A DNA stretch of 64,000 bases from Deltaproteobacteria bacterium (GTDB taxonomy: Bacteria > Desulfobacterota > Desulfobacteria > Desulfobacterales > SURF-15), in assembly GCA_019309565.1 (NCBI GenBank), contig JAFDFZ010000012.1, positions 31,276 through 95,275 on the forward strand, in the 5' to 3' direction. Below, piece after piece: positions 26,587 through 36,704 of this stretch (positions are counted from its first letter, which is position 1; the number at the start of each line of letters is the position of its first letter). The translations under genes and the position numbers were made by a program. A model generated the notes under the pieces. That model saw nothing but the letters and a program-made list of their open reading frames with translations. It was not told where the DNA came from and ran no database searches.

Positions 26587-27027
26587 ATGCGCACAGTCGT
26601 TCAAAGGGTAAAGGAATGCTCTGTTTCGGTTGGAAATAAGGTGGTTGGGAGAATTGGACCGGGGCTTCTGGTGTTACTAGGAGTCGGTGCCGACGACACT
26701 TCATCGGATGCTGACTATCTATCAGAGAAGATCGTTAATCTTAGAATATTTAGTGATGAACACGGTAAAATGAACCGATCGTTAATTGAGACCGGAGCCG
26801 AGATGCTCGTTGTATCTCAATTCACCTTGCTTGGAGATTGTCGAAAAGGAAGAAGGCCTTCCTTTATTAAAGCCGCAGACCCACAGAAAGGTAAGCGTCT
26901 TTATGAATATTTTGTAGACCGGGTTCGACAAAAAGGGGTGCCTGTTAAAACCGGCCGGTTCGGAGCCTTAATGGCGGTGTCACTGATAAACGATGGCCCG
27001 GTTACGCTGATATTAGAAAGTCAATAA
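26587..27027 (+). CDS. dtd: D-aminoacyl-tRNA deacylase
   Basis: DTD removes D-amino acids, and glycine from tRNA-Ala, by hydrolysis. The 146-residue protein has [15 protein letters not shown] at the start. The conserved SQFTLLGD pocket motif follows, then the C-terminal [18 protein letters not shown], which contains the cross-subunit Gly-x-Pro-like region (here NDGPVT). Size is standard. No strong ribosome site is visible. The carboxypeptidase gene follows after 13 bp, likely on the same transcript. Confidence 0.93.
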   Translation: MRTVVQRVKECSVSVGNKVVGRIGPGLLVLLGVGADDTSSDADYLSEKIVNLRIFSDEHGKMNRSLIETGAEMLVVSQFTLLGDCRKGRRPSFIKAADPQKGKRLYEYFVDRVRQKGVPVKTGRFGALMAVSLINDGPVTLILESQ

Positions 27028-27040
27028 TGGAAACAGCTAA

Positions 27041-28306
27041 ATGACTTTCAATAAGCGGTTTAAATATCACAACGGGAGTAACCAACCAACAAGAAAATTC
27101 CGCATATTCCTTTTAGGGCTTTCTTTTATCTTAATCTGGGCAAATCCATGGGGCCTAACACGGGCAGACACACCGCCCGCCGAAATGCTCCGAAAGCACA
27201 TTACGCGCCATGATGCGGTGTTGATTGCCAACCCTTCGGGCAAGATCATTTTCGCAGAAAATGCTGATACTCCCCTCATTCCGGCCTCTACACTGAAGAT
27301 TTTCACCGCCTTTCTAGGATTCAACATCCTTGGTGATAAGTTTCGCTTCCCGACCCACTTCTATTTGGATGATAAAATGAATCTAAAAATCAAGGGATAC
27401 GGCGATCCGCTGTTGGTGTCTGAAGTTGTGGCCGATATTGCCAGGCAATTGAGCCATCATCTGAAAACTTACAACGATCTTGTCGTTGATGATTCCTATT
27501 TTACGCGTCCATTGACAATACCCGGAATCACCTCATCTTTTGAGCCCTATGACGCCCCTAACGGCGCACTGTGTGTAAATTTCAATACCGTATATTTCAT
27601 AAAAAAGAAATCGGGCAAATACGTCAGTGCGGAACCACAGACCCCGTTGCTGCCGTATGTGATAGACAAGATCAGGGCTTCTGGATTGGAAAAAGGCAGA
27701 ATAATCTTCTCACAGCAAAGAAATGAGATTGTTCTGTATGCGGGACACCTGTTCCGGTACTTTCTTGAAACTGCCGGCGTACGGGGGGGCGGAAAGATAC
27801 GAATCGGCAGAATCGATGTCAAAAGGGACCGCTTGGTCTATCGATACATATCCCGGTTTTCTCTCAAAGAGCTGGTGTCAAAATTAATGGAACATTCCAA
27901 CAATTTTATGGCAAATCAGATACTCATTGCAGCTGGAGCCAAAGTGAGGGGAGCCCCCGGCTCGCTGGACAAAGCGCTGAGCGTGGGTCGTTCCTTTGCA
28001 ACTGAGGTGTTGAATATCAGGAATCTGAGAATTGTTGAGGGTTCGGGCATATCCAGATCCAACCGAATGTCCGCGCGCATGATGTTGAAAGTATTAAAAG
28101 CGTTTCGGCCCTACCATTACTTATTGCGCCATGAAGAAGGCGAGTTTTATAAAACAGGCACCCTGCAGGGGATCTCCACCCGTGCGGGCTATGTCGAAAG
28201 TGAAGGCGGAGGCCTGTTTCCCTATGTTATCTTTTTAAACTCGAAGGGGAAAAGGGCAAAAAACCTTATGTCCTGGGTCCGACAAGTAATCGATCAGCTA
28301 AAATGA
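27041..28306 (+). CDS. D-alanyl-D-alanine carboxypeptidase/endopeptidase (PBP4, peptidase S13)
   Basis: The enzyme trims peptidoglycan cross-links in the periplasm. The 421-residue protein has an N-terminal hydrophobic leader ending near the LTRADTPP segment. It carries the three penicillin-binding motifs in order: STLK in IPASTLKIF, SNN in EHSNNFMANQ, and KTG in FYKTGTLQG. The PBP4 insert between the first two motifs is shortened compared with E. coli DacB (477 residues). It is convergent with folE2; the two stop codons abut. Confidence 0.85.
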   Translation: MTFNKRFKYHNGSNQPTRKFRIFLLGLSFILIWANPWGLTRADTPPAEMLRKHITRHDAVLIANPSGKIIFAENADTPLIPASTLKIFTAFLGFNILGDKFRFPTHFYLDDKMNLKIKGYGDPLLVSEVVADIARQLSHHLKTYNDLVVDDSYFTRPLTIPGITSSFEPYDAPNGALCVNFNTVYFIKKKSGKYVSAEPQTPLLPYVIDKIRASGLEKGRIIFSQQRNEIVLYAGHLFRYFLETAGVRGGGKIRIGRIDVKRDRLVYRYISRFSLKELVSKLMEHSNNFMANQILIAAGAKVRGAPGSLDKALSVGRSFATEVLNIRNLRIVEGSGISRSNRMSARMMLKVLKAFRPYHYLLRHEEGEFYKTGTLQGISTRAGYVESEGGGLFPYVIFLNSKGKRAKNLMSWVRQVIDQLK

Positions 28307-29077
28307 CTAATCGCTTGTGATGCTGGCATACGCGCTATGGTTGTGAATTGATTCAAAATTTTCTGCACTTACCGAAAACCATGTAATGTTATCATCTGCT
28401 TGAAGCCTTTTGGCGATGTCTCTGACAATATCTTCCACAAATTTTGGATTTGAAAACGCTCTTTCAGTAACGATCTTTTCATCCGAGCGTTTCAGTACCG
28501 AGTAAACCTCGCAGGAAGCCGCCTCTTCGACCAGTTCAATGGCATCCTCCATCCATATGAATTTTTGAAACCTTGTACTGAGACGAACCTCCCCTCGTTG
28601 ATTGTGGGCACCGTATTTGCTGATCTCCTTTGAACAGGGGCAAACCGAGGTGATGGGCACGATGACTTCGGAGATGAGATCAACCTTGCCCTGAGCATCA
28701 CTGGAGCCGATGATTCTACAGGTGTAATCCATCAGCCCTCTTGTTTTGCTGCTGGGAGCTTTCTTTTCAATGAAGTATGGAAATGTCACTTCAATATGTG
28801 CTGAAGCGGCATTCAAATGTGTTTTCATCTGCTCGAGAATGATTGAAAACCGCTTAAGCGAAACTTCTGGCTGGAGCAGATGAAGCATTTCAACGAACCG
28901 ACTCATGTGGGTTCCCTTATATTTGTGAGGTAAATCGACATACATGTTAATGGTTGCAACAGTGTGTTGATAACCGTTTTTACGATCCAGTACCGTGATG
29001 GGGTATCTGAGGTTTTTAATTCCCACCTTGTTGATGGGGATATTTCGATGGTCTTGCTGGTTTTGGACGTCTTTCAT
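28307..29077 (-). CDS. folE2: GTP cyclohydrolase, type IB (FolE2)
   Basis: FolE2 makes dihydroneopterin triphosphate from GTP, entering folate or queuosine synthesis, and works with Mn or Fe when zinc is low. The 256-residue protein has the diagnostic VCPCSKEISKYGAHNQRGEV with the active-site cysteine pair, GTHMSRFVEML near residue 55, and late AENFESIHNHSAYASI. The start overlaps the TtcA-like gene by 4 bp (ATGA), indicating coupled translation. Confidence 0.95.
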   Translation of the reverse strand: MKDVQNQQDHRNIPINKVGIKNLRYPITVLDRKNGYQHTVATINMYVDLPHKYKGTHMSRFVEMLHLLQPEVSLKRFSIILEQMKTHLNAASAHIEVTFPYFIEKKAPSSKTRGLMDYTCRIIGSSDAQGKVDLISEVIVPITSVCPCSKEISKYGAHNQRGEVRLSTRFQKFIWMEDAIELVEEAASCEVYSVLKRSDEKIVTERAFSNPKFVEDIVRDIAKRLQADDNITWFSVSAENFESIHNHSAYASITSD

Positions 29078-29808
29078 GGTTTTAACAGATATTCATATCT
29101 TACGTGGCTTAAGGCCCTGAAAATGTTGCCCTTTATTTTCCTATTGCTACTGTAAAGGCGGCTTAACAGATCTCTGATCTCCGAGCGCTTTGAAACACTG
29201 GCAGTGGGGCATGGATTGATAAACTCTGGAAACCGTCTCTCCGAGGCAAATCTCTGGATGACGCCCGCCTCTGCGTAGGCAAGCGGGCGAATAACCGTGA
29301 GCCTGTTTTGAAACATGCGCTGAGCAGGAACCATGGTGCTGATTTCTCCTGCATAACACATATTGATGAATAACGTCTCAATGATATCATCCTTGTTGTG
29401 CCCAAGTGCGATTTTGTTGCATCCATACTCATCGGCCAATTGGAAAAGACGCTTTCTTCGAAGTCTTGAGCACAAAAAACAGGGATTTTCTTTATTTTCA
29501 GCCCCGTGCCCGATAAGACCATAGTCTGTGTATTCGACTTTTAAATCATAGCCCTTCTTTTCACAGTATGCTTCGAGGGGTTCGCTGAATCCCCCCTCAA
29601 AACCAAGGTCAATGTGCAGCGCAATCACCTCGTAGCGGATCGGAACGTAGGCCCTTCGTTCACTCAAGATCTCCATCAAGGCAAGACTGTCCTTTCCGCC
29701 CGACAACCCCACTGCAATCCGATCTCCATCTGATATCATGTTGTACTTGTGAAGGGCCTTTCCGACCGCCCGGTTCAGCGCCTTGTATGTATAGCTGTGT
29801 TTCGGCAC
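29074..29808 (-). CDS. ttcA: tRNA 2-thiocytidine synthetase-like PP-loop protein (TtcA family)
   Basis: TtcA-type enzymes adenylate and thiolate C32 of tRNA. The PP-loop SGGKDSLALM is near residue 35. A CFLCSRLRRKRLF pair follows, and a further cysteine lies in the NPCPTASVSKR segment, consistent with the Fe-S-dependent TtcA type rather than TilS. The 244-residue length is on the short side for TtcA (about 270-310). It starts at GTG only 6 bp after the rpoZ stop, so it is presumably coupled to rpoZ, and overlaps folE2. Confidence 0.85.
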   Translation of the reverse strand: MPKHSYTYKALNRAVGKALHKYNMISDGDRIAVGLSGGKDSLALMEILSERRAYVPIRYEVIALHIDLGFEGGFSEPLEAYCEKKGYDLKVEYTDYGLIGHGAENKENPCFLCSRLRRKRLFQLADEYGCNKIALGHNKDDIIETLFINMCYAGEISTMVPAQRMFQNRLTVIRPLAYAEAGVIQRFASERRFPEFINPCPTASVSKRSEIRDLLSRLYSSNRKIKGNIFRALSHVRYEYLLKP

Positions 29809-29814
29809 CAGGGG

Positions 29815-30048
29815 CTAAGTCTCTTTAATTTCCTTTTGTTTTTCTTCTTGTTTTTCTTCCTTTTTCTTAAGTATCACTTTGCCGGCAGCAATCTCTCTTA
29901 ATGCAACAACAATATCTTCATTCTTAGGAGAACTTACAAGGTACTCAGATCCTTCACGAATCTGTCTAACCCTTTTTGCCGCCATATTTACCAGCAAGAA
30001 ACGATTTGGTATTCTCTTCATACAATCTTCAACGGTAATCCGTGCCAC
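29815..30048 (-). CDS. rpoZ: RNA polymerase omega subunit
   Basis: The small subunit assists assembly of RNA polymerase. The 77-residue protein has MARITVEDCMKRIPNRFLLV, AAKRVRQIREG, NEDIVVALREIAAGKV, and a Lys/Glu-rich tail. It begins at GTG with a perfect AGGAGG. It is the first of rpoZ-ttcA-folE2, which are packed end to end on the minus strand. Confidence 0.95.
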   Translation of the reverse strand: MARITVEDCMKRIPNRFLLVNMAAKRVRQIREGSEYLVSSPKNEDIVVALREIAAGKVILKKKEEKQEEKQKEIKET

Positions 30049-30224
30049 GATACCTCCTGTGATAATTGGATTTTTTGATTATTTTGGTCCATACCCCTTA
30101 AGCGGATCTATTTACCCAGACATTGCAAAGCAAACTCAAAAGGAGCGGTCATCAGGTACAGAAAAATCATGCATGCAGGCCATTTTGATATGTGATTTAC
30201 GCAACTACGGTGTTTATCCTGTTT

Positions 30225-30704
30225 TCAGCAAATATCAACAAGTTCATATTCGCGTTTCCCACCGGGTGCCTTCAGAACAATCTCATCACCGGGTCTTTTC
30301 CCGAGCATTGCCTTGCCCAGGGGTGAGGAGATGGAAATTCGCCCTTTTGCGATATCCGATTCATCGGGCCCTACAAGCTGGTACTCAACTGTTTCACCCG
30401 TATCCAGATTTTCAAGCACGACCGTGGAGCCGAATGCCACATGATCCTTTGGCAGTGAATCGGTATCCACGATTTCCGCGTGGGCCAGTTTATACCCAAG
30501 CTCATTTAATCGGCTTTCAATGTATGCCTGTCTTTCTTTGGCCGCATGGTATTCGGCGTTTTCAGAAAGATCCCCATGAGCCCGTGCCTGCTCAATGGCG
30601 CTGATAATCCGGGGTCTTTCAACGGATTTCAATCGTTCAAGCTCTTTTCTAAGAGCTTCATAGCCCTGTCTTGTAATTGGTATTCTTTCAGCTCCCTGGT
30701 TCAT
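30225..30704 (-). CDS. greA: Transcription elongation factor GreA
   Basis: GreA stimulates RNA cleavage by backtracked RNA polymerase. The 159-residue protein has the N-terminal coiled coil with the acidic tip in ARAHGDLSENAEYHAAKERQ. The C-terminal domain reads VAFGSTVVLENLDTGETVEY and ISISSPLGKAMLGKRPGDEI. Standard length. It lies between asd and rpoZ on the minus strand, 75 bp after the end of asd. Confidence 0.95.
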   Translation of the reverse strand: MNQGAERIPITRQGYEALRKELERLKSVERPRIISAIEQARAHGDLSENAEYHAAKERQAYIESRLNELGYKLAHAEIVDTDSLPKDHVAFGSTVVLENLDTGETVEYQLVGPDESDIAKGRISISSPLGKAMLGKRPGDEIVLKAPGGKREYELVDIC

Positions 30705-30778
30705 TACTCTGTCGATTTATTCCCTGAAAAGCTCACTTTTAAAGCCACGCTTAAATTTCTTCGCCTTTTTCCTGCACG

Positions 30779-31747
30779 CTAAACATATGCCCTATAGGTA
30801 TTTTCTTGCCAGAATCTCTGCAATCTGAACGGCATTGGTGGCTGCGCCCTTTCGAATATTGTCAGCCACCACCCACATGTTGATACCGTTTGTAATGGAT
30901 TCGTCATCCCGGATTCTCCCATTACCTTTACTGCAGGTTCCTTTTCCAGAAGACCTCTTACTTCCGCAGCGGAAACAGGCCGTTTGGTTTCTACATTGAT
31001 CGCCTCTGAATGGCCATAAAACACCGGAACCCGCACCGTTGTAACCGTAACCCCAATCGTATCATCCTCAAAAATTTTTCTCGTCTCATTGACCATCTTC
31101 ATCTCTTCTTTCGTGTAGCCGTTATCCAGAAACACATCGATATGAGGAAGACAGTTGAAGGCTATCCGGTGCGGATAGACCCTGTTTTCCCAATTCAGAA
31201 AATTGATCATGGCGCGGGTTTGGTCAAACAGTTCATCGATTGCCTTTTTTCCCGTACCGGACACTGCCTGGTAGGTGGAAACCACGATTCGACGAATACC
31301 ATAGTTCTTGTGAATCGGGTTCAATGCGACCACCATCTGAATCGTAGAACAGTTTGGATTTGCAATGATTCCTTTCTTGGTGTACTGGGAAACAGCATGG
31401 GCGTTTACCTCTGGCACCACCAGCGGCACCTCAGGGTCCATCCGCCATTGGCTGGAGTTATCAATAACAACACATCCTTTTTCCGCTGCAGCAGGAGCGA
31501 AGTTTTTGCTTGTTGAACCACCTGCAGAAAAAAGTGCAATATCTACATCTTCAAAACACGACTCGTTGAGTTCCTCTACGGCAATCAGCTCTCCTTTAAA
31601 TCGCAGTTGCCTTCCGGCGGATCGATGAGACGCCAGAAATTTGATGCCTTTTACCGGAAATTCCCTCTCCGCAAGACAAGATATCATCTGGTTTCCCACA
31701 GCGCCAGTAGCTCCTACAACTGCAACTGTAAATTGTTTTTCAGACAT
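30779..31747 (-). pseudogene. asd: Aspartate-semialdehyde dehydrogenase with a C-terminal frameshift/deletion
   Basis: Asd makes aspartate semialdehyde for Lys/DAP, Thr and Met. Residues 1-276 are normal: VGATGAVGNQM cofactor loop, catalytic Cys133 in IIANPNCSTIQ, YQAVSGTGKKAIDEL, and [12 protein letters not shown] with the general-base His. At about residue 276 (near 30918) the frame breaks. The conserved tail [17 protein letters not shown]...ARKYL continues in another frame and ends at 30792, while the original frame runs on as 46 unrelated residues to 30779. About 23 residues normally present before RIRDD are absent, so roughly 70 bp is lost with a frame change. AAGGAAGG marks the start. 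Either a pseudogene or an assembly error, as asd is normally essential. Confidence 0.85.
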
Positions 31748-31819
31748 CGTAAACCTTCCTTCTCATATAACATTTTTTCAATTGAAACTGCTGTCTGAAT
31801 CGACCGATTGAAATGTATC

Positions 31820-32605
31820 CTAAATCGGACTTTTTCGATGCTCGTCTGTTTTTCGGGCATCGGCTTTCTTTCGCTTCAACTTCCTGTATCTCAACAGAAA
31901 ATTGAAGGGACCCGATACAACATAGGAAAGACTTAAAAGAAAGAGTGCTATTGCCGGCTGTGCGGCAATAAAAATCAATATCAGCAGTACCGACACCAGA
32001 ACATTGAAATTCATCTTTTTGAATAATTCGGGCTTCTTGAAACTATTGTATTTTATGGAACTCACCATCAAGAACGAAAGGATGTAAAGTTCGATCAGTA
32101 TATAGATCTTGTTTGCGGAACTTCCTAGACCCATACGGTGACACAGCAAAACCGTTGTTGCAACCATCCCGGCTGCCGCGGGAATGGGAAGCCCAACGAA
32201 GTGATCATTTGATACCGAGGCGGCCTGAGTATTGAACCGCGCCAGCCGCAGTGCACCGCATGCCATAAAAAGAAATGAAGCCAGCCAGCCAAGTCTGCCA
32301 AGGGGCTGCAAAACCCACAAATACATCATCAACCCCGGGGCAAGGCCAAAGGAGACTAGATCGGCCAGCGAGTCGTATTCAACCCCGAAGCGGCTTGTAG
32401 TGTTGGTTGCGCGGGCAATTTTACCATCCAGCGCATCGAAAAGAAAGGCTATCAACACCGCGATGGCCGCGGTCACAAAATTGCCGTTAATCGAAGAGAT
32501 GACAGCATAAAATCCAAAAAAAATATTCAACGATGTAAATAGATTCGGGAGTATGTATATACCCCTGGGTAGTCCGTCATGTTTCACTCTATAATTTTTT
32601 TTCAT
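31820..32605 (-). CDS. pssA: CDP-diacylglycerol-serine O-phosphatidyltransferase
   Basis: Makes phosphatidylserine at the membrane. The CDP-alcohol phosphotransferase signature is complete: DGKIARATNTTSRFGVEYDS then LAD (pattern DG-x2-AR-x8-G-x3-D-x3-D). The 261-residue protein has about six to eight hydrophobic segments and a basic C-terminal tail. Its ATG overlaps the psd stop by 4 bp, so the two genes for phosphatidylethanolamine synthesis are translationally coupled. Confidence 0.94.
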   Translation of the reverse strand: MKKNYRVKHDGLPRGIYILPNLFTSLNIFFGFYAVISSINGNFVTAAIAVLIAFLFDALDGKIARATNTTSRFGVEYDSLADLVSFGLAPGLMMYLWVLQPLGRLGWLASFLFMACGALRLARFNTQAASVSNDHFVGLPIPAAAGMVATTVLLCHRMGLGSSANKIYILIELYILSFLMVSSIKYNSFKKPELFKKMNFNVLVSVLLILIFIAAQPAIALFLLSLSYVVSGPFNFLLRYRKLKRKKADARKTDEHRKSPI

Positions 32606-33273
32606 CTCAAGTATCCTAAAATAGAGGTTCCCGCTTTAACACGGCTGCCTACCGAGACATTAACATCGATATCCATCGGCAAATAGACATCGACACGAGA
32701 TCCAAAACAGATCATTCCAAAGCGCTCACCTCGAGCAACCGAATCTCCCACCTTGATACTGCATAAAATACGTCTGGCAATCAATCCTGCGATCTGTACA
32801 AAACATAACCTAATCCCATCTGTTGTTTCAAGGGAAATGAAATTCTGTTCATTACGTTTCGATGCTTTTTCAAGATATGCGGAAAAGAATCTTCCCGGGC
32901 GATATTCAATGTGAGTTATTTTCCCATCACAGGGAATACGATTCACATGAACATTAAAAACCGACATGAAGATACTAATCTTAATGCAGGTTTTATCATG
33001 AAGCGGTCCATTTTCAACCCTTCCAGCCTCTATGATTCTTCCGTCTGCAGGGGCAACTACTGCGCGCTGATGATTCGGAACAGTACGCTCCGGGTCTCTA
33101 AAAAAATAGCAGATAAATAAGGTTGCTAAAAAAGCCCCAATTGCCGGCAGCACCCAAGCAAGCCAGAAAAATAGCACGGTAAGAAACCAACCGGCGGCAA
33201 TAAACGGATATCCGGCCTTTGCAAGCGGTAATCCAAAGTGACGCATCGGATTGGAAGCAAAATGGTTGCTCAT
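32602..33273 (-). CDS. psd: Phosphatidylserine decarboxylase proenzyme (short form)
   Basis: Converts phosphatidylserine to phosphatidylethanolamine. It is made as a proenzyme that self-cleaves to give a pyruvoyl group. The 223-residue short form has two N-terminal hydrophobic segments, PADGRIIEAGRVENG, SIFMSVFNVHVNRIP, and the cleavage context GMICFGSRVDVYLP (Gly-Ser pair). I start at the ATG at 33273; a TTG just before it is less likely. Overlaps pssA. Confidence 0.93.
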   Translation of the reverse strand: MSNHFASNPMRHFGLPLAKAGYPFIAAGWFLTVLFFWLAWVLPAIGAFLATLFICYFFRDPERTVPNHQRAVVAPADGRIIEAGRVENGPLHDKTCIKISIFMSVFNVHVNRIPCDGKITHIEYRPGRFFSAYLEKASKRNEQNFISLETTDGIRLCFVQIAGLIARRILCSIKVGDSVARGERFGMICFGSRVDVYLPMDIDVNVSVGSRVKAGTSILGYLR

Positions 33274-33356
33274 CAAAACATCATCTAAGATTCGATCGTA
33301 AAAAGATTAAATTTTTTTAATTATCAGACATAAATAAAATGGTCAACATCATTTTT

Positions 33357-34052
33357 TCAATGTTTCTTTTTGTTGTCGGAACTTATCTCCGCATCTGATT
33401 TGCGAACATAATAAGGGACAAAAGTTTCCGCGCAATCAACCTCTCCTTTGAGCAACCGCTCAATTCCCATCAACGCTACAGTGGAGCCTCGAATTGTGTG
33501 CTGATATGATGGGGCAAAACGGGCAACATCTCCAAGCCTTTTTGATATTTCTTCCCGATACAGCAGCGCTCCATCTCCAATGAACACACAGGATTCTTCA
33601 ATGCCTTCAATAGCTTTTTCAATGGGCAACGCTCTGACGGCCGTTTCGTTTTCAAGCGAGCCATTGTGATATCGATATCGAGAAAAATAGACCTCCTGTC
33701 TCCTGGCATCAATAACCGGAATTATCAGCGAATGGACAACCCCGGTCTGCCTGGCAAGCACATCCAGAGTGGGAACACCAAGCAGCGGTTTGTCGGTTGC
33801 AGCAGCAAGTCCTTTGATCACACCTATGCCAATTCGAAGCCCTGTAAAGCTGCCCGGGCCTTTTGTCACGGCAAAACCATCCAGATCCTGAATTTGAAGC
33901 TGGGCCATTTGAAGCACCCGATCGATCAACGTCATTAAATGCCTGGAATGCGTCTGGCTGCTGACAATTGTTGCTTCGGCTATCAACGATTCTTCGCTTG
34001 CTATGGCGACGCTGCAACTTTTGGTGGCTGTATCTACTGCAAGAATTTGCAT
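33357..34052 (-). CDS. tsaB: tRNA threonylcarbamoyladenosine synthesis protein TsaB
   Basis: TsaB partners TsaD in making t6A37 on ANN-decoding tRNAs. The 231-residue ASKHA-fold protein starts MQILAVDTATKSCSVAI. It carries the diagnostic GPGSFTGLRIGIGVIKGLA with the preceding VTKG, and a later PVIDARRQEVYFS. Length is typical. It lies 94 bp downstream of lon on the same strand. Confidence 0.94.
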   Translation of the reverse strand: MQILAVDTATKSCSVAIASEESLIAEATIVSSQTHSRHLMTLIDRVLQMAQLQIQDLDGFAVTKGPGSFTGLRIGIGVIKGLAAATDKPLLGVPTLDVLARQTGVVHSLIIPVIDARRQEVYFSRYRYHNGSLENETAVRALPIEKAIEGIEESCVFIGDGALLYREEISKRLGDVARFAPSYQHTIRGSTVALMGIERLLKGEVDCAETFVPYYVRKSDAEISSDNKKKH

Positions 34053-34145
34053 TTAAGTTATCGATTTTTTGTTACGTAAAATTCTTTAACGGTTTCTATT
34101 GAACACAGGGTGCCTCGATTCAATCGGGATGCTGGAACAGCAGCG

Positions 34146-36518
34146 TCATTTTTCCAATGCAATGGAAAGAACCTCATCCATATGCGAAACCGGTATAAAA
34201 TTCAGTTTTCGTTTTAGACTGGCGGGTATCTCGTATAGATCCTTTTTGTTTTTTTCCGGAATGATAATGGTGCGGATACCTGCACGCAATGCGCCCAATG
34301 CCTTTTCCTTCAGCCCACCTACCGGCAGAATACGTCCCCTGAGTGTTATTTCCCCGGTCATGGCAACGTAGTTTTTGACCGGCATTTTGCTTAAGGCGGA
34401 AACCAGCGCTGTTGCGATGGCAATCCCTGCGGAAGGTCCGTCTTTGGGAATGGCTCCTGCGGGTACATGAATGTGCACATCCATGTTTTCAAATATATTT
34501 TCCTCAAAATCAAGGGACTTATGATTTGCTCTCGCATAACTCAATGCGGCTCGAGCCGACTCCTGCATTACCTCTCCGAGTTGTCCGGTTAGAATCAGCT
34601 CACCTTTACCGGTATACAATGACACCTCCACATATAAGACCTCTCCCCCTGCCTGGGTCCAGGCAAGACCGGTTGACAAACCCACCTGGCTGTGTTCCTG
34701 ATCCATTTCCGGCAAATATTTGGGCACTCCAAGAAACTTGTGCAGATTTTTCCTGGTGATTTGAAACGGCCCCTTTTGGCCTTCTGCGATTTTGCGAGCA
34801 ACCTTGCGGCAGATGGAACCAATCTCCCTCTCCAAGTTTCTTACTCCTGCCTCTAGCGTATATTCCGTTATGATTTGACGCAGGGCGCCTTGACTGAGAG
34901 ACAAATTCTTGGAACGCAATCCATTTTCTCTTAGCTGGCGTGGCAGCAAATGTTTCCTTGCTATCATCAGCTTCTCATCTTCTGAATAACCCGAAAGCGT
35001 CAGCACTTCCATGCGATCCAACAACGCCGGAGGGATTGTATCTGTCAGATTGGCCGTTAAAATAAACATCACGTTTGAAAGATCAAATGGCATATTCAGA
35101 TAATGGTCGCTAAACCCGACATTTTGTTCCGGATCTAAAGCTTCCAATAAAGCCGATGAAGGATCTCCACGAAAATCCACCCCGAGCTTGTCGATTTCAT
35201 CCATCATAAAAACAGGGTTGTTGGAACCACACTGCTTTAACCCCTGTAAAATACGACCCGGCAATGCGCCGATATACGTTCGCCGATGGCCCCTAATTTC
35301 CGCTTCATCCCGAATGCCACCCAATGAAATCCGCACAAACTTCCGTTTCAATGCTCGCGCAATGGCCTTACCGAGAGATGTTTTTCCCACTCCGGGGGGG
35401 CCTACAAAGCATAGAATCGGCCCCTTCATTTTGGGGTTCAACATGCGCACGCTCAGGTATTCGAGAATTCGATCTTTCACCTTATCAAGTCCATAATGAT
35501 CTGAATCCAACACCTTCCTGGCATGCTTGATGTCCAGAACGTCCTTGGTGGTCTTGGTCCAGGGTAATTCCACAAGCCAGTCCATGTACGTGCGGACGAT
35601 CGTGGCCTCAGCAGACTCGGAATGCATCTTTTCCAGTCGCTTCAACTGACGTAAGGCCTCTTTTTCCACCTCATTGGGTAATTTGGCCCGTTTAATCCTC
35701 TTTTTGTAACCGTCTATCTCCTCTGCCAATTCATCGGTTTCGCCCAGTTCTTTGTGAATGGCCCGCATCTGCTCTCTTAAAAAGTAGTCGCGCTGGTTCT
35801 TTGAAATTTCATCTCTTACGTTGGACTGAATTTTCGCCTGCATAGCGGAAATCTCAACTTCCCGGGTAAGAAACTCATTGACCTTCTCAAGCCGCTTCAC
35901 GGGATCGGCAATTTCCAGAAGTTCCTGGGATTCTTCAATCTTCAGTTTCAGGCTCGATGCCACAAGATCCGCCAGCTTGCCAGGATCATCAATCTCTTCC
36001 AGGATATTGCCGACATCGCTTGTAAGCTCACCACGAAGTTCCAGAATCTTGTTGGCATGGTCTCTGACAGTGCGCATAAGCGCTTCGGTTTCAATGGTCA
36101 TACCCTGAAAAGGTACCTCAGCAATGGGCTCGATTCTGACACGATAATAAGATCGTTTTCGAACGTATTGAAGAATTCTTGCTTTTACCACCCCTTGAAC
36201 CAGTGCTTTTGCCTGGCCATCAGGCAGTTTCAACATGCGCAGGATTCGCGCAATCGTCCCCACCGTGTAAATGTCTTCTGGTTTGGGATCCTCTGTTGTT
36301 GAATCCTTTTGCGTGGCCAAAAACAGAAAACGATCCGTTTCTATGGCCTCTTCCATCGCTTTGACCGACCGTTCGCGACCAACGAACAGGGGCAGCAACA
36401 TGTCGGTGAAGATCACAACGTCTCGAACAGGCATCAATGGAAGTACGGTGGGTATTTCAGCCTCCAAAGCCTCTCCGTCTATGATGGTAATCAAATCGTC
36501 TTTGTCACTTTCAGCCAT
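34146..36518 (-). CDS. lon: ATP-dependent protease Lon
   Basis: Lon degrades damaged and regulatory proteins in the cytoplasm. The product has the N-terminal substrate domain starting LPLMPVRDVVIF, the long helical region, Walker A GPPGVGKTSLGK, Walker B VFMMDEIDKLG, and the protease domain with catalytic Ser in DGPSAG and a Lys in the later LKEKALGALRAG. The start is uncertain: ATG at 36518 follows a GGGAA, ATG at 36530 is possible, and the frame is open to 36623. From 36518 the protein has 790 residues, a normal Lon length. Confidence 0.95.
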   Translation of the reverse strand: MAESDKDDLITIIDGEALEAEIPTVLPLMPVRDVVIFTDMLLPLFVGRERSVKAMEEAIETDRFLFLATQKDSTTEDPKPEDIYTVGTIARILRMLKLPDGQAKALVQGVVKARILQYVRKRSYYRVRIEPIAEVPFQGMTIETEALMRTVRDHANKILELRGELTSDVGNILEEIDDPGKLADLVASSLKLKIEESQELLEIADPVKRLEKVNEFLTREVEISAMQAKIQSNVRDEISKNQRDYFLREQMRAIHKELGETDELAEEIDGYKKRIKRAKLPNEVEKEALRQLKRLEKMHSESAEATIVRTYMDWLVELPWTKTTKDVLDIKHARKVLDSDHYGLDKVKDRILEYLSVRMLNPKMKGPILCFVGPPGVGKTSLGKAIARALKRKFVRISLGGIRDEAEIRGHRRTYIGALPGRILQGLKQCGSNNPVFMMDEIDKLGVDFRGDPSSALLEALDPEQNVGFSDHYLNMPFDLSNVMFILTANLTDTIPPALLDRMEVLTLSGYSEDEKLMIARKHLLPRQLRENGLRSKNLSLSQGALRQIITEYTLEAGVRNLEREIGSICRKVARKIAEGQKGPFQITRKNLHKFLGVPKYLPEMDQEHSQVGLSTGLAWTQAGGEVLYVEVSLYTGKGELILTGQLGEVMQESARAALSYARANHKSLDFEENIFENMDVHIHVPAGAIPKDGPSAGIAIATALVSALSKMPVKNYVAMTGEITLRGRILPVGGLKEKALGALRAGIRTIIIPEKNKKDLYEIPASLKRKLNFIPVSHMDEVLSIALEK

Positions 36519-36704
36519 ATGTGTTCCCATCCGATGCTCGATTTCCGATTCATCTGCCACATGAACTCCTAGTGCCGTCGGAAATCGTATTCTCCAAAGT
36601 ATTGACTTACTATAGTAAAACATATTTTTTAATTGACAACAACCTTTGCACTTTTTAGTTAAAAGAGTGAAATGTTGAAAAATTCCCGAGACGTTTGATT
36701 AAGG

